Source of the DNA: Marsupella aquatica
Lineage: Eukaryota > Marchantiophyta
Direction of reading: 5' to 3'
DNA length: 64,000 nt
NCBI GenBank assembly: GCA_973895155.1
Contig: OZ316896.1
Span: 1,860,001 to 1,924,000 of the forward strand
Shown: positions 23,932-36,621 of the stretch, piece by piece
Layout: each line of letters opens with the position of its first letter
Numbering within the stretch: position 1 is the first letter of the stretch
The notes under the pieces: generated by a model
Database searches by the model: none
The model's input: the letters and a program-made list of their open reading frames with translations, nothing else
What the model was told of the DNA's origin: nothing
Position numbers and translations under genes: made by a program

Positions 23932-26900
23932 ATGCCTCCCGTTGGCAGCACTGTAAACACTGCCAATCCAACGCGTCCTCGCAGGGAGAAGCGTTTCACC
24001 TACGTGTTACGCGATTCAAATGACTACAAGGTTAGATTGTCCGATGGGCTCACGGGGACCACTGTCCTCAGTGACGACTCCCACTGTGATACGTTTGTGC
24101 TAGAGACTAGGGTGGAGTTAGCTTTCGTTTTTGGAGTATTGCAGTTGTTGGACATCAAGAGTTAGCAATTTCGCTAGCTTGGGGGTCCGTTGGATGGTGG
24201 CTGTGGTCTATGCGATGAGGAGGGATTGACATATGTGTGTGCGTAAAAGAGTTACAGCTTTCAAGATTAGAGTTTCTGATGAATTCACTAACTCGACCTT
24301 TTTCTGACACAGCATTGTTCCGGAATCAATTGTGTTAAAGTGGCAAGATCCGTGGACGGCGCGGAAAGGGATTTTCTGTTCACTGGGAGTCGAGATGGAA
24401 CCCTGAAAAGATGGGAGCTGGGTGAGGAGACCGCGGCCTGCCGGGCCACATTCGAATCGCATGTAGATTGGGTACGGTGATGATGTGCTTACGAATCACG
24501 GATGTTAAGGATTCCGCAATATAGCGCTTCCTCTGCCTTGTGTCCAACATCCAGTTAGGTCTTTCAATTGAGGGTTAGGTTTGTACCGCAACAACTGCCT
24601 CGACCTTGGGAAACGCAAGGACTATCCCGCGGATGTTTTTCGTGATCGATAACTGAGCAGTCGAAAGTGTAGTGTGCAGTTTCGGAGTCGAAGTATGTTG
24701 CCCAGGCTGAGCTTTGTACCTTGTGGTTTTGGACAGGTCAACGATGTTGTGCTCACTGGGGTTGACACACTGGTATCATGCTCGTCAGATACCACTCTCA
24801 AGGTACTTCAACGCGATAGTACTTCTAGCGGATGTTAGGAGTCTTCCTATCGAGCACTGCCATAATTTCCTTGCGATGAAAATGATCTATGAATTTAACA
24901 GGTTGAATGACATTTGCAGACATGGCGGGCTTTCTCCAATCGGGAATGTACACGGACGTTCAAGCAGCACTCAGACTACGTCACTTCACTCGCGTCTGCA
25001 CGACAAGTGAGGTTTCTCACCAGTAAAATACTAATTTCTAGTCGATAGCTAAGTGGTTTGTTCTCTCTGAGAAGTTCGCTTTTAACTCGGGAGTGGACAC
25101 CACGAAATTTTCGTGGACGGAATCTGGTGGATGGAGAATTTAGTCGGCTCTTCAATTTCCCTGCCATAAATTTTCTTCACACTCCGACCATGGATGGTGT
25201 TGTCTTCAGTTTTGAAGGTTGTATTATATGGGTCAATTGAACATCCCATTTTGTGCGCTCTTTCAGAGCAACATTGTCGCGTCCGGTGGTCTTGGCTGCG
25301 AGGTCTTCATATGGGATCTGGAAGCAGCCATGACGCCTATTGCACGTGCAAGCCACGAGGGAGCAGAGGAGGGGACACGCGATGGAACTTTTTCGGCTGT
25401 TGCTGCTCCACTTAGTGACCGTTCCTCCATTGCCAAGAGTGATGTGACTGCTCATCCTGCACTTCCACAAGGGTATGCACCCATTCTGGCAAAGGGGCAC
25501 AAGGAGTCGATCTACGCGCTGTCTATGAATGATGCAGGCACAACTCTTGTATCTGGTGGGACAGAGAAGGTTTGTGGATTTCCTTGTGATTAATATGCTG
25601 AAAATACCATTGCTGGGAAGTGAGCAATGCCTTGAATTGGTCTTATCTTTCTCTGAGTTCCTCAGACATTTGTGGGTCGGCTATTACAATCGTGTTATTC
25701 GTATAATGGGTTCAGGCTGTGCGGGTTTGGGATCCAAGAACTGGAACTAAACAAATGAAGCTGAAAGGACATACGGACAATGTGCGTGCATTGGTACTAG
25801 ATCCCACTGGCAGGTATACTACAGCTGGCCACTTTGGTGAAACAGGTGTTATTGCATTGCACTGAATGGGAAGATTACTTGATTTATGAAGTGGCAACGA
25901 AATTTACGGAGGGCTTTATCGTTTCTAAACTTAGGGTTCTCATGTCATGTTACAGATTTTGCTTATCTGGATCGTCTGATTCCATGATCAGGTGACTATT
26001 CCCATTATTCTCAAGCAGGACATGCGTTTTATTTTTCATTTTTAGTGATGCTTTAGGGAGATCAAAGGGACAAATCCTTTCAGGTTTGTTTGGGTAACTA
26101 CTTTCGCCTAATTGCTTCGCTGCAGTTGTCAAGAGAAGTTTCGTGGATTGAATCGCAGGCTTTGGGATCTGGGTCAACAGCGTTGTGTGCATTCTTATGC
26201 TGTTCACACCGACTCTGTTTGGGCTCTGGCTAGCACTCCGTCATTCAGCCATGTCTATAGTGGTGGAAGGGATCTTTCAGTAAGTTTCCACAAGCCTGAA
26301 CCCTTGGATTTCGATGGACGACTGGATAGCTGCCACGTGCAGTTACTTCGTTTCGATGTCTTTTTGCCTGCTTTAAGGTTCAAATCTTTGACTAATGGTG
26401 CTAGATCACTGGTACTTGTTCTGGTATTAGGTGTATGTAACAGATCTGGCAACGCGGGAAAGTACGCTGCTATGTCTGGAAGAACAACCAGTCCAGCAGT
26501 TAGCACTACAAGGGGATGAGTCTTTGTGGGTTGCAACGACTGATTCTTCTCTGAACAAGTGGCCAGTTCGAGAGAAGAGTCGAGGCAAGACATACCAGAG
26601 AACTAGCTCATTTGTTGCGGGTTCCTTACCATTTGCTCGAGCAAGGGCATGTATGGATGGCTCAGCACCTGTAAGTAAATTTTCATACTAATTAGAGTTT
26701 CCTGACAGTTTTCCTTGAGCGATGGTTGGACCGAGCCTGTTACTTGTTTTTGCTTCGTGTATTTTCAACGTTGTTTTCCTTGTCAGGGCTTGTTGGTGAC
26801 TCCCACCTTCACTCTGTGATCTCTTTGAATTCTTGTTTAATTTTACAGCAGGTCCCCTTGCACTCCACACCGGCCGCAGTCATTCCTGGCACTTCAGGGA

Positions 26901-29493
26901 TCGTGCGTCATGCAATTTTGAATGACCGTCGCCATGTCCTGACCAAGGTAAGGCAGCACTAGCAAATCAGGAATGTTGCCCAATTCCGTAGTTATGGATG
27001 GCTTTGGGGAAGTAGGTAAGGAATTAGTCAGGTGGGGCATGTCGCAGGGACGCACTTGACCTAGACTAGAGTTGGATTTCTCTTTTTAAATAAATCTCAA
27101 GGTTCTGTTCTCTCATAACAGAAAGCCATGGCAGTTCTTTTGAAATCTACCTTGATATGTGAAGGATGCGGCAGGTGTAGTGAAGAGATGGGAAATCACA
27201 CGGGGTACTGTCATTAATGACTACGGCGTTGTAAGTCACCCTTCTTTGTTCATGTCACTTGAAGTGTCTTCTTCGTCTTTCGAAGTGAATTTCAGCTGTC
27301 GCTCATTTGTAATTACACGTGTTTGGGTCACCTCAATTTATGCCAGCAGACGGTGGTGTTTTCACCAATTTGTTTCTTACCCCTGCTGATAGTTGAGAAA
27401 TTGCCACCGCAGGTGTCTTTTGAACAGAAAGAGAAAGATCTTTTCGAGATGGTAAGTGTTCGACGGCATATCACCAGCTACCGATTTCTATATGTACCCC
27501 TCGGAATGATGTCTTTTATTTGCGCTGTGTGGTCATTGTTTTCTTGTTCTTTTCGTTAAGGAAGGAAGGTGACCAACATTTCACTCTTTTGATATTTCCC
27601 CGTGTGAGCAGGTAAGTGTTCCAGCATGGTTCACCATGGATACAAGGCTTGGGAGCATATCGGTACATCTTGATACACCACAATGCTTCTCAGCAGAAAT
27701 GTATGCGGTAGACTTACAAGTACCAAATGCCACTGATGAGTTGAAGGTTTGTACCAGACGATCCTTACGTACGAAGATGCAAGCTATGCATTTGTCGAAT
27801 TCAAGGTGTGAGCTTTCTGTTGATACTTGTGCAATGCTTGATTGCCTCCCGTTTCCCTGTGTCATGTAGTCAAGCTAACTTTGGAATTTGGTGCTACAGC
27901 TAAATCTTGGGCAGGAGACTCTCAGAGGACTTTTGGCTCATTGGTTAAGTAGGCGAAGACACAAGGTTGGACCTACCGCAAATGGAGATGCCAGCAGTGG
28001 GGAACCAGGGGTCAGGGGTGAGCATGGGACAGACAAGAAGAGCCTTACTGATGATTCCCATGACCAGGCTGAATACCATCACGTTAAAGTGTTGCCTGCA
28101 TTTGAGTTTCCAACTGCCTCACCCCCATCCATCATCACAGAAGGATCACAGGGAGGACCTTGGCGGAAAAAGTCAACAGATTTGGATGGCGCGGAAGATG
28201 AGAAGGAGCTTCCAGTATGGTGTATTGATTGTGTGCTACACGGTCGTCTTCCTCCCAGAGACAATGCGAAGTATGTAAAGCTAAATCATCCATTGAGGAA
28301 TGCGTAGTGATTTCTCTTTCAGTTCAGATTTGCATCCCCCAGGCTAATGCAGCTCAATAGTCAACAAAATTTTATTGGGGATTCTAGTTGTCCCATTATT
28401 CTATCTGCATTTCAATTTGACATCAGGTCAGACAATCATCTCAGTATTTCAGACAATTTTGCTAAGAGCGCCAACTCTTTTGAATGTGGACGTTTGTTTA
28501 TGCCCCTTAACCTGCACATCGTAATTTAAGGAACAATGCCGCATCTAGCAATTTTTTAGGCCCTGATACGTTGGCATCCATTCACCTTTTTTCCAAACGT
28601 GTGGATTGGTTGGTTGCAGATGTAGCTTTTTCTTACAACCTTTGGAAGGCACGTCCCTACAAGGACTTACTCAAGGGAAACTAAGCGCCCCCCGAATTTT
28701 GCGGATACACAAAGTATTCACATCATCATCCTTGACCAAAGATTTCACCTATTTTTATCTCTCGTTATCTGAGGCTATAGTTGTTTCAGAAGTTCTCATC
28801 AACTTCTCAGCGGTCTGGTACATGTAGTTGTTGTGTTAATGTTCTTTCTATAAATGATGTTCTGGTGAATGGAACTCGGAATCTTCTTAACATTGTCCTG
28901 ATTTGCAGGTTGTAAATTATGTTCTAGAGAAACTTGTTATTGACAGGCCAGTAGATGAGAATGGGTCTGAAACGACTTCCACTTCTGGACATGGAGGCAA
29001 TCACCAAACAGGAAATGGGTATGGATCGTCTAGACAGGCCTCACAAAGAGCCTGGCTTCAGCCGGCTAGGCCTGTAGTTGAGATACTTTGTAACAATCAG
29101 GTACGCATGCTATTCTGTTGCTTGTATTGGACCGGATAAGTTTGTGGTGGATTGTTCATATTCTTTTGCAAATTGTTCAGCTGTATGATTGTTTCCCGTA
29201 AGTCCAAATGCAGACATTGCTCCCCTGTGGCCCCTTCGTCCTGGAGTTTGTTTGAAGTACAAAATCGTGATTTCGAAGTAGGCTTCATGTGACTAAGGGT
29301 ACAAGACAATCAGTTTAAAAACGAACTTGTATTTCAATGTCCTGTTCTGTAGTGACGACCTTGAGTCACTGACATTCCCCCTACAAAATTTCAGGTCCTG
29401 CCACCAGATATGAGTTTAGCAACTGTCCGAGCTTACATTTGGAAGAAACCGGATGATCTCTACCTCTATTACCGGACTGCCTCAACCCGGTGA
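23932..29493 (+). CDS. WDR48/UAF1-like WD40 repeat protein, 17 exons
   Basis: Exons: 23932..24030, 24313..24471, 24737..24802, 24920..25006, 25267..25569, 25716..25813, 25956..25991, 26159..26279, 26431..26670, 26849..26947, 27165..27230, 27413..27451, 27612..27746, 27900..28270, 28620..28713, 28909..29100, 29395..29493. All joins keep frame and give 767 residues, close to plant homologues. The N-terminal half is a WD40 propeller (about residues 25-370) with blocks such as [46 protein letters not shown] and [15 protein letters not shown]. The C-terminal half has the WDR48-type SUMO-like region (DUF3337), with [30 protein letters not shown] and the terminal [19 protein letters not shown]. In animals UAF1 binds and activates USP1, USP12 and USP46. 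The plant role is less clear but a deubiquitinase-cofactor function is likely. Confidence 0.93.
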
Positions 29494-31053
29494 ATGTGGG
29501 ACCTCAACAAGAATTGAAGTTGTTAATCTGTTGAACAATTCCATATTGCTTGTACTTATGTCACGTCCTTTGCCATTCATAGATTAAGGTTAGATGGGTT
29601 GATCACTTGCCTGCCCAGTGGCCAATTTTGGGAGGCACCTATTTTACTGATGATGCCACGTGCTTTTGAAGGGAATACTAACAGATGTTAAAATCATCTC
29701 TTCATCACACCTAGGGTGTAAAATTTGCATCATTTTTGAGTGAATATCCCCCTTCAAATTGATAGATATAAAGAAGAAAGCAACGTTGTGCGCGCTCACC
29801 TTTAATTTTGTGTACATTAGAAGTGAGCTTGCATAACTCTCATTCATGAGTAGGTTATAGTATAAGGCCGATGTGCAGATTGTTTGCCGGAGAGTGGTTT
29901 CCCTGTATGTCTTGGAAAGAAAGACAGGTGACAATATTCTAGATACGAGATTTAGTGGTAGGTAGATCAGATTCATGAAGTATCTTACGAAGGCAGGATG
30001 AGGACTTCTTATGCCCTGTGCACTTTAGGACTTTGATTGCATCATTAGTCAATATACAAGGAAGATATATAAGGGAATGGAGGATGCATATCTGAATTTT
30101 CTCTCCCTAATTTGGTTATTTTTTTAGACGTATCTGGCAGATCTGTTTTCACTCGAAGCATTGGCCAATCCTTTTTGTTTTGTTTGGACCAACCACAATT
30201 TTTTACCTAAGGGTGACAAAAGATAGGATTTTGCTTCACTGTTTGAGGGAACGTGCTCGCTTTTCTTCTGCAATGTTGTCATTACTCCGGTAACTTTGAC
30301 CCTAAATGTAATCAATTCTGACTACCTAGAATTGTGACATTTTCGTCTACCTTTCTGCGGTTTAAACACATGATAAATAGTACTGCTTGAGTCAATTAAT
30401 TGATGCTTTTATAACCGCAGAAATGCTAGCAGTACCTGGTTGGTTTTAGCGGAGTAGATTTGCAGCTTAGGGCCCTCCGCAATTGTAGAAGCTAGTTTTT
30501 GGGTAGGGGAATCTCTGGAAGGTGCTTGACAGCTGGATGGATTGGACTTCCTAATGCTTCTGGGGGAGACCTGTGGAACCATCAAGCTGGAGCTTGAACA
30601 TTTTGCTTGTTTTGATTCCTTATCCTTATGTAGTAACAACCTTCACTTACAGCATTGTGTGAGAGCTTTTGCACTTGTCCTGTCCGGTCACTGGAGTCGT
30701 AACTCATTTTGATTTCGTTTGCTGCGGAACTTATCTTGATATTGTTTGCTGTCAAGCTTGTTGTGGGACTCAAATGATAGAAGGACCTTCAACAACCAAA
30801 TCCATGAGATGCAAATTGTCTTTCATTGTGGAGTCTGGAAAGTAATTTTTAGATATTGGATTGGATTAAAACCCTTAATGCGGTGTACACAACACTGAAT
30901 GGTGCATTTTTCCATTCGAACAGAGTGATTTTGAGCCATAAATGATTCTCCTCATGCAAAATCTTAAGGGTCTGTTGAGAGGGACCTTAGTATCCAGACC
31001 TGAAACTCCTATTTTGATAATGATTCAAAGCAATTGCCTTGCCTTTTCTGAGA

Positions 31054-31305
31054 TGGTATTCACTTCAACGAGAAAGAGAATGCCTAATTGTAGCAAGAAA
31101 AACCCTTGAAGTTACACCAGAATATCATGAAGAGAAATGGTATTCACTTCAACGAGAAAGAGAATGCCTAATTGTAGCAAGAAAAACCCTTGAAGTTACA
31201 CCAGAATATCATGAAGAGAAATGGTATTCACTTCAACGAGAAAGAGAATGCCTAATTGTAGCAAGAAAAACCCTTGAAGTTACACAAGAATATCATGAAG
31301 AGAAA
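31054..31305 (+). repeat. Three perfect-phase 84-bp tandem repeats, open in one frame
   Basis: Copies at 31054-31137, 31138-31221 and 31222-31305 are essentially identical; I see one base change (CCAGAATAT to CAAGAATAT in copy 3). 84 is a multiple of three and the plus-strand frame 31039-31368 is open through all copies. Each repeat would encode 28 residues beginning WYSLQRERECLIVARK and ending EVTPEYHEEK, a charged, possibly helical peptide. It may be an exon or gene fragment amplified by unequal exchange. I cannot assign a family or find a convincing start or flanking exons. Confidence 0.75.
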
Positions 31306-32701
31306 TCTCGAGTCTCGGAAGAAATAATTGTGATGGGCCAAACTGAGCTGGCAAAGTTTTCAAGTTAGACCAGCCGTCCAGACATCTCTCTTTCCACGAG
31401 TAGCAATTTGTTGATGTTCATAGTGGAATAATTCTACTGCTATCATTACCATAGTAGTCTTGTGTCACAATTAGTGTTTCACAAACTGTGTTCATATGAC
31501 AAGCCAACTTGTTGTCCACTAAATACTAATTGTTGAAGTTTGTAACTGTAGGTTTAGTTCTTTAGTTGATGTACAAGTGACTAGAAAAAGGTCTTGAACA
31601 GCCATAGGTTAGGAGCAAAACTGGTGGATGGGAAATAGTACAGTCATAGCCCAACCATTTGCCTTAAAAACACTCTGTTTGACATCATCGATCAGCGACC
31701 TGAGAGCATTTTTGCCGAAGGTCTGGGGTTGGCCCTTGCATGGAACAAGTGTTGGGTTCCATGGCGCAAGTCAGAGGAGAGTCCGCTCCCAGGGCCTGCT
31801 ACTCTCACAACTGATGAGAAGGTGGGGCAAGCGGGTGTGGGGGCATGGAGGCCTCCCTCCCTGCTCCCAGATCTTGCCTGAGCAAACACACAGATGAACC
31901 ACAAAAACTTGTTCTGGCATAGGTACTAGCCGTGTTGACATCTCGAGCATAAGCTGCATAGTCTGGTGTTAAGTAGCACCAAACAATAGACATGAGGGGA
32001 AATCACGCACCCACCCCACACTTTTGTCCAGGTAGTGCTGCTTGTCTTTCCTTTGCTTTCATTGGCTCCCACAAACTTTGGGCATACCCCTCTTCCGATG
32101 CAATCCTCGCCCCAATGAAACCTCTGAAACCCTACTCTTGGTCTTAGATATGTCTCTAGTCCATTAAGAGCAACAGACAAGCTGTAGATGAATAAAGGTG
32201 AAGTCCTGGTTAGAAGACAATGTGGGATATGATGCCCAAAAAGGAGGGCTTTAGCCCTTGTATGAGGGGACATTATGGTCCACAATGCCCATAACCAGAG
32301 CGTGAAGTGACATCAAACTTGAGTGATTGGAAAGAAACAAATTTTCTCCCTGAAATTTGGAAATTTTACTTTTTGTTTTAAGTTGAGTAACATATGGCAG
32401 GATTGAGGGGCACTGCATAATTCACTTCTCAAAGCAGGGTGTGTAGTGTAGAATATACATTCTGTAAACAGTACAAAGCCAAAACCCACTAAAGTCTCTA
32501 GTACATAGTAAAGTCCTGTTTACTAAAAATGACCTTAGTGCCCTTAAAGGTCTAAGACATTTTTCACACTAATTTTAGTAAAAATAGAGGGGAAAATTTA
32601 CAATGAACCTATTCAAATCTTGATTGTGCATGCTTCTCCATAGTGCCCTTAAAATTACAAAGAGAAAACTCACCAAGAAGTGTGAATGTAGTCATTTGGT
32701 G

Positions 32702-32860
32702 GGAGACATTTACTTGATGGACCCCCAAAATGCAAAGTATTACTTGATGGACCCCCATGAACTATCCAGACTGTTAACAGACCTTAAATTGACATACCAA
32801 AAACTCATGGGGTTGGTTGGGGAGAAATTTTAGTTTGAGGTCCATCAAGTAAATGTCTCC
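32702..32860. mobile_element. 159-bp MITE-like element with perfect 22-bp terminal inverted repeats
   Basis: The left end GGAGACATTTACTTGATGG and three more bases (32702-32723) are exactly the reverse complement of the right end (32839-32860). TTTGGTG precedes the left end and TTTTGGTGG follows the right end, a possible target-site duplication of 7 bp offset by one base. The internal part repeats TACTTGATGGACCCCCA. There is no coding capacity. This fits a very short non-autonomous DNA transposon. Confidence 0.65.
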
Positions 32861-33356
32861 TTTTGGTGGAGACTCAAGTGGAGCCATTTATTGTGAAGTT
32901 CAGAGGACTCTATGGACCTTTGTGTAGTATATTGTTAATATCAGTACATGGACTAAGGACCTTTGTGTAGTATACTGTTTTGGACACTAGGGTGTCTCAA
33001 ACTTGCTTTCTCCTTTTTTTCCGGTCAGCGGTTCTAAGAAATCTACATCTGCAACCTAGACCAAAACCCAACTTTCGGGCCAACTTAATCCATAGGGTTT
33101 CAGGTTTGAGATGAGTTCAACACGCTCCCACAGGTCAGCTGAGCGCCAACCATTTTAGAGTTGTTGCTGACAATTCTTGAAGGGTGCCAACACATATTGT
33201 GCAAAACAACTTTTGATGCGGATGACGGTGCCCTGACCACTCGAGTTACTTACGGTCACCTTTTGCAGGAACGGCATATGTTTGGTCCGTGACCTGGCCT
33301 GCACCATTTTGGTCACAAAAATCTACTGGAATGATCTGGCCTGTTTGTCCTGGAAT

Positions 33357-33632
33357 TGTAGACAATCTCTAATGAGATGGAGCTGTATTGAGAACGTTGT
33401 AGAGGGCCAAATAAGTAGAGGGAAAGGAGCCAGACTTGGCAAAAGATCAACGAATCTCCTCGCTAACCTAAGATCTAACAGCTAAGTAGTTAACTGTAAA
33501 TAACGTATTATAGACACGAGACTTATAACGTTAGATATTTCTGATATGTGCCAAATCCAGACCTAATCTATAGCTAATCTGAGTCACACGTGCTACCTGA
33601 TTCAAGCACTGACTACCTAACTTACGAGTAGC
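33357..33632 (-). repeat. Copia 3' LTR (left copy)
   Basis: This copy begins TGTAGACAATCTCTAATGAG and ends near CCTAACTTACGAGTA on the plus strand. It matches the right copy at 38402-38664 along its length, for example AAAGGAGCCAGACTTGGC and ACCTAATCTATAGCTAATC against matching text. The outer ends are partly eroded. Confidence 0.85.
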
Positions 33633-34274
33633 TAGCCGTTTAGTTCTAACACGCCGTCTCATGGAAGTAAGGGAGGATAGAAGAGTTTAAGCAACCTGGA
33701 AGACAATAATGGATAATTAAATTGAAGATGACATTTTGCCGAGTTTTGGTAGTGGGCCCAAGTGCAAGCATTGAAGCGCTAGGACAACTTGTCCAAATTG
33801 CTGCATGTTGGCTGCAGCAAAATAGCAACTTTGGATCCATGCCTGGCAGTGGATGGCAAGGAGCTGAAGGTGGAGTCGATAGAGACAATTGTTGAGCAAC
33901 AATTGCCAGTAATTCCAGCAGGATCTTATGGTGCATGTGCCTGGTACCCCCTCTGAAACAGGAATTACGACGGTCAAAGATGTAAGTGGTATTGATAAGG
34001 GGCCAGAAATTCTTGTGATACACCCGATGATACATAGGCACCACTATTATGCCGTTGTGGTTGGGCATAGGCCTGGGCGGATGCAATAGGGAAGTTAGTG
34101 TGTACCCTGGTAATTGCCATCAAGCCTTTCGTACATTGCAAGAGGTTGAGGTAATCCTTGCTTCATATAGGTTGAGAGGAATGTAGCCAAAACTATACAA
34201 CAGTTGTTAGGTTTGCATTGTACTGCCAAGGTTGATTTAACACCAATAAACTGTCGATGTTTCTTAGATTTGGC

Positions 34275-34830
34275 TCAAGAAAAAGGTTTTGTCAGTAAAT
34301 CTACAAGATTGTTTGTAGTGTTGATGTACCATAGAGTGATCTCCCCATCTAGCACCCTTTCGCAAATGAAATGGTACTTGCCTTCTATATGTTTGGTTAG
34401 TGCATGGAAAATGGGATTCTTGACTAATTTAATAGAACCCGAGATAGAACCATGATTTGCAATGCAAATGAACATTGAATGATGTTGGGATAGATGCGTG
34501 AGCAAGCTCAATGTGAAGTGAGGGATTTGAAAGCCTGATGGGTACCATGAGGGTGGAGTTGTGGTTGAGCTCAAGAAGCAAGCGTCGTATATGTATAGCT
34601 TCTTTTGCCCCTTGAAATAGAGCCTTATATTTGGATTCAGTGGTATTGTCAGTGAGAGACAGTAGTTTGAAGCTTGCTTGACCAGGAAATATGCCCATGA
34701 TGTGAGAGTTGAATTGAGTATACACCTTGGGATCATTGTTTATCAGGGCAGCCAAGGAAGTCAGCATCAGTGAAGCCCTGAAGAGTGACAACATATATGG
34801 ATCATTGAAATTAAATACCAAAATCAGTCG
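34275..34830 (-). pseudogene. Copia RNase H domain fragment
   Basis: The minus strand carries a segment ending NPIFHALTKHIEGKYHFI, then RERV-like text and LVDLLTKPFS, the typical C-terminus of copia polyproteins (HTKHIE and D-x-LTKP blocks). An overlapping frame upstream carries the TESKYKALFQGAKEAIHIRR part of the same domain, so a frameshift separates the two halves. The catalytic acidic residues are not all visible. Confidence 0.85.
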
Positions 34831-34862
34831 TACCCTTTAAGTTAAGTACCGTATAATATGTT

Positions 34863-35825
34863 TTATAGACTCCCAGTGTAGTTGATATGGACTAGACATG
34901 TTTTGACTGATGAAACCCATGTCGTAATTATGCAATGTCTGGTCGTGTTGTGTGAGAAAGACAACCCGATTGCATGACAATATTTGGTAATGTCAACAAA
35001 AGATTTGCCGGTTTCACTTGTGAGATTATGTCCTTTGGGGAGTGGAACATATTCAGTTTGAGAGTCTTGCATGCCAAAGTTGTTCACCGTAAGACATCTT
35101 GCATGCCAAAGTTGTTCATCGTAAGATATCTGATGCAAGATAAGACCTGTTGAGGTTCTACAAAACTCAATTCCAAGGCACTTGTGAACCATGCCCAAAT
35201 CTTTCATCTGATATGTTGTTGAAGATAACTACTTAGTTCTGACAGAGGCAAATGGATCAGGATGACTACCAATAATGAGTAAGTCATCTTGAACGTAAAG
35301 CATGAGAACAACAATGTGGCCGTCTTGATGACAAAAGTATAGATTGTGATCACCTAGACTTCAAATCCATCCAGTTGATTGGAGATGGGAGTCAATTTAT
35401 TTATACCATTCTCAAGGAGCATATTTCAGGCTGTATTAGGACCTGCAAAGCTTGCCCACCATGGATTCTTTGCCGGAAATTTTGAACCCCTGCGGCTAGT
35501 TCATAAGTTTCCTCCGTAAGCTTGCTGTTTAAAAATGTGATAACTACATTCATGATGTGATGTAGCTCCCAACCACTTGAGACAGCTAGAGCGACAATTG
35601 TGTGCAATGAGGAGCACTTCATGACAAGCGCAAATTTTTTGTTGTAGTTGATGCTGTATTTCTGCTCAAATTCTTGTGCAACAAATGTGGCTTTAAGACG
35701 AAACCTGGTGGAGTAAGGTTTTGTCCAAAATATATACCCAGTTTGTTGTAAGAGCTCTTCGACCAGTTGGGAGATAAATGAGCTCCCATGTACCCATTTT
35801 TGTGAGAGGCAATCTCTTCTTGCAT
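34863..35825 (-). pseudogene. Copia reverse transcriptase fragments
   Basis: Three minus-strand pieces in different frames match a copia reverse transcriptase. From 35825 downwards: a MQEEIASHKNG start; LHTIVALAVSSGWELHH with VVITFLNSKLTEETYEL, the first catalytic block with the usual Asp not intact; then MKDLGMVHKCLGIEF with GLILHQISYDEQ. Frameshifts and stops separate them and the YVDD-box region is not intact. The domain is not functional. Confidence 0.85.
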
Positions 35826-36621
35826 AGCCTGTCTCTAGCCTGCATGGTTATTAAAGGCAACCCTGTTTGGTGGAGAGATTCTCACATTCCAGGCTGGAGG
35901 ACTGGACTACAAACGTGCTCATATCATAGTCATCATGCCATTGGGGAGGATGATGAGGCCAAAACTAGAGAATGACAAACTGGAGCAGGTCTAGGAGCAA
36001 CACCGTGATGCAAGGGTGCAAGTTCAATAGAGACACAACATAGAATGAGACTTGTTCAGAATTAGTACGTAGGAGGCACAACGTACATCGAGTGAGACTT
36101 GGTCAAGATCAGCAACAAGAATATTCCCCCTCCGGGACGATTGGCCCGAGAATGCCAGGATGTTGTAGGTGTATAGGAGCACACAGGCAATGGGACATCT
36201 GAGGTGGAGAATAGGACGTTAGTGAAAAAGGTTTGGGGCAGGAACAGGATCAGACTGGAGCATGCCCATTTTTGTTCATTGAACGCAACGTCTTTGGAGA
36301 TGATGATACAATGGCGAGCGACATCAAAGCAGTGCTATGCTAGCTTTGGAGTTGTCATTCTAACCAAGAAGTGTAGTGGGAATGGCCTTGGCACCAAGTT
36401 AGATCTCATGGAAACAGATAGCTACTTAGGAGTACATACGCTTGACAGCCAATGACTCAAAGATGTTGGAGATCAAGCTAGGGACCATGGAGGGCTTCAT
36501 AGCGAATCGATCTAGACAGGCCTTGGTCCCGGATCAATTCTGGACATAGTTTGCCGAACAAATAACTTCAATCCATAAGCTGGGAATGAAGTTAGGGTTG
36601 ATGAAGATAGTGCCAGCAGCC

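Larger units (their letters stand above)
29494..33356. other. Intergenic region, 3' of UAF1-like gene to copia element
   Basis: No gene is firmly supported. Listed separately are the 84-bp in-frame tandem repeat at 31.05-31.31 kb and a 159-bp inverted-repeat element at 32.7 kb. A direct repeat of GGACCTTTGTGTAGTATA occurs at about 32917 and 32958. The stretches 29.5-31.0 and 31.4-32.6 kb show only short frames with no recognised family. Confidence 0.5.

Noticed and set aside
31054-31305. CRISPR-like regular repeats
   Set aside because: The repeats are directly adjacent with no spacers and the DNA is plant nuclear.
33646-34086. 146-codon minus-strand frame between RNase H and the 3' LTR, possibly an extra retroelement gene
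   Set aside because: I recognise no envelope or other domain, and the neighbouring frames are decayed, so there is no support for a gene.
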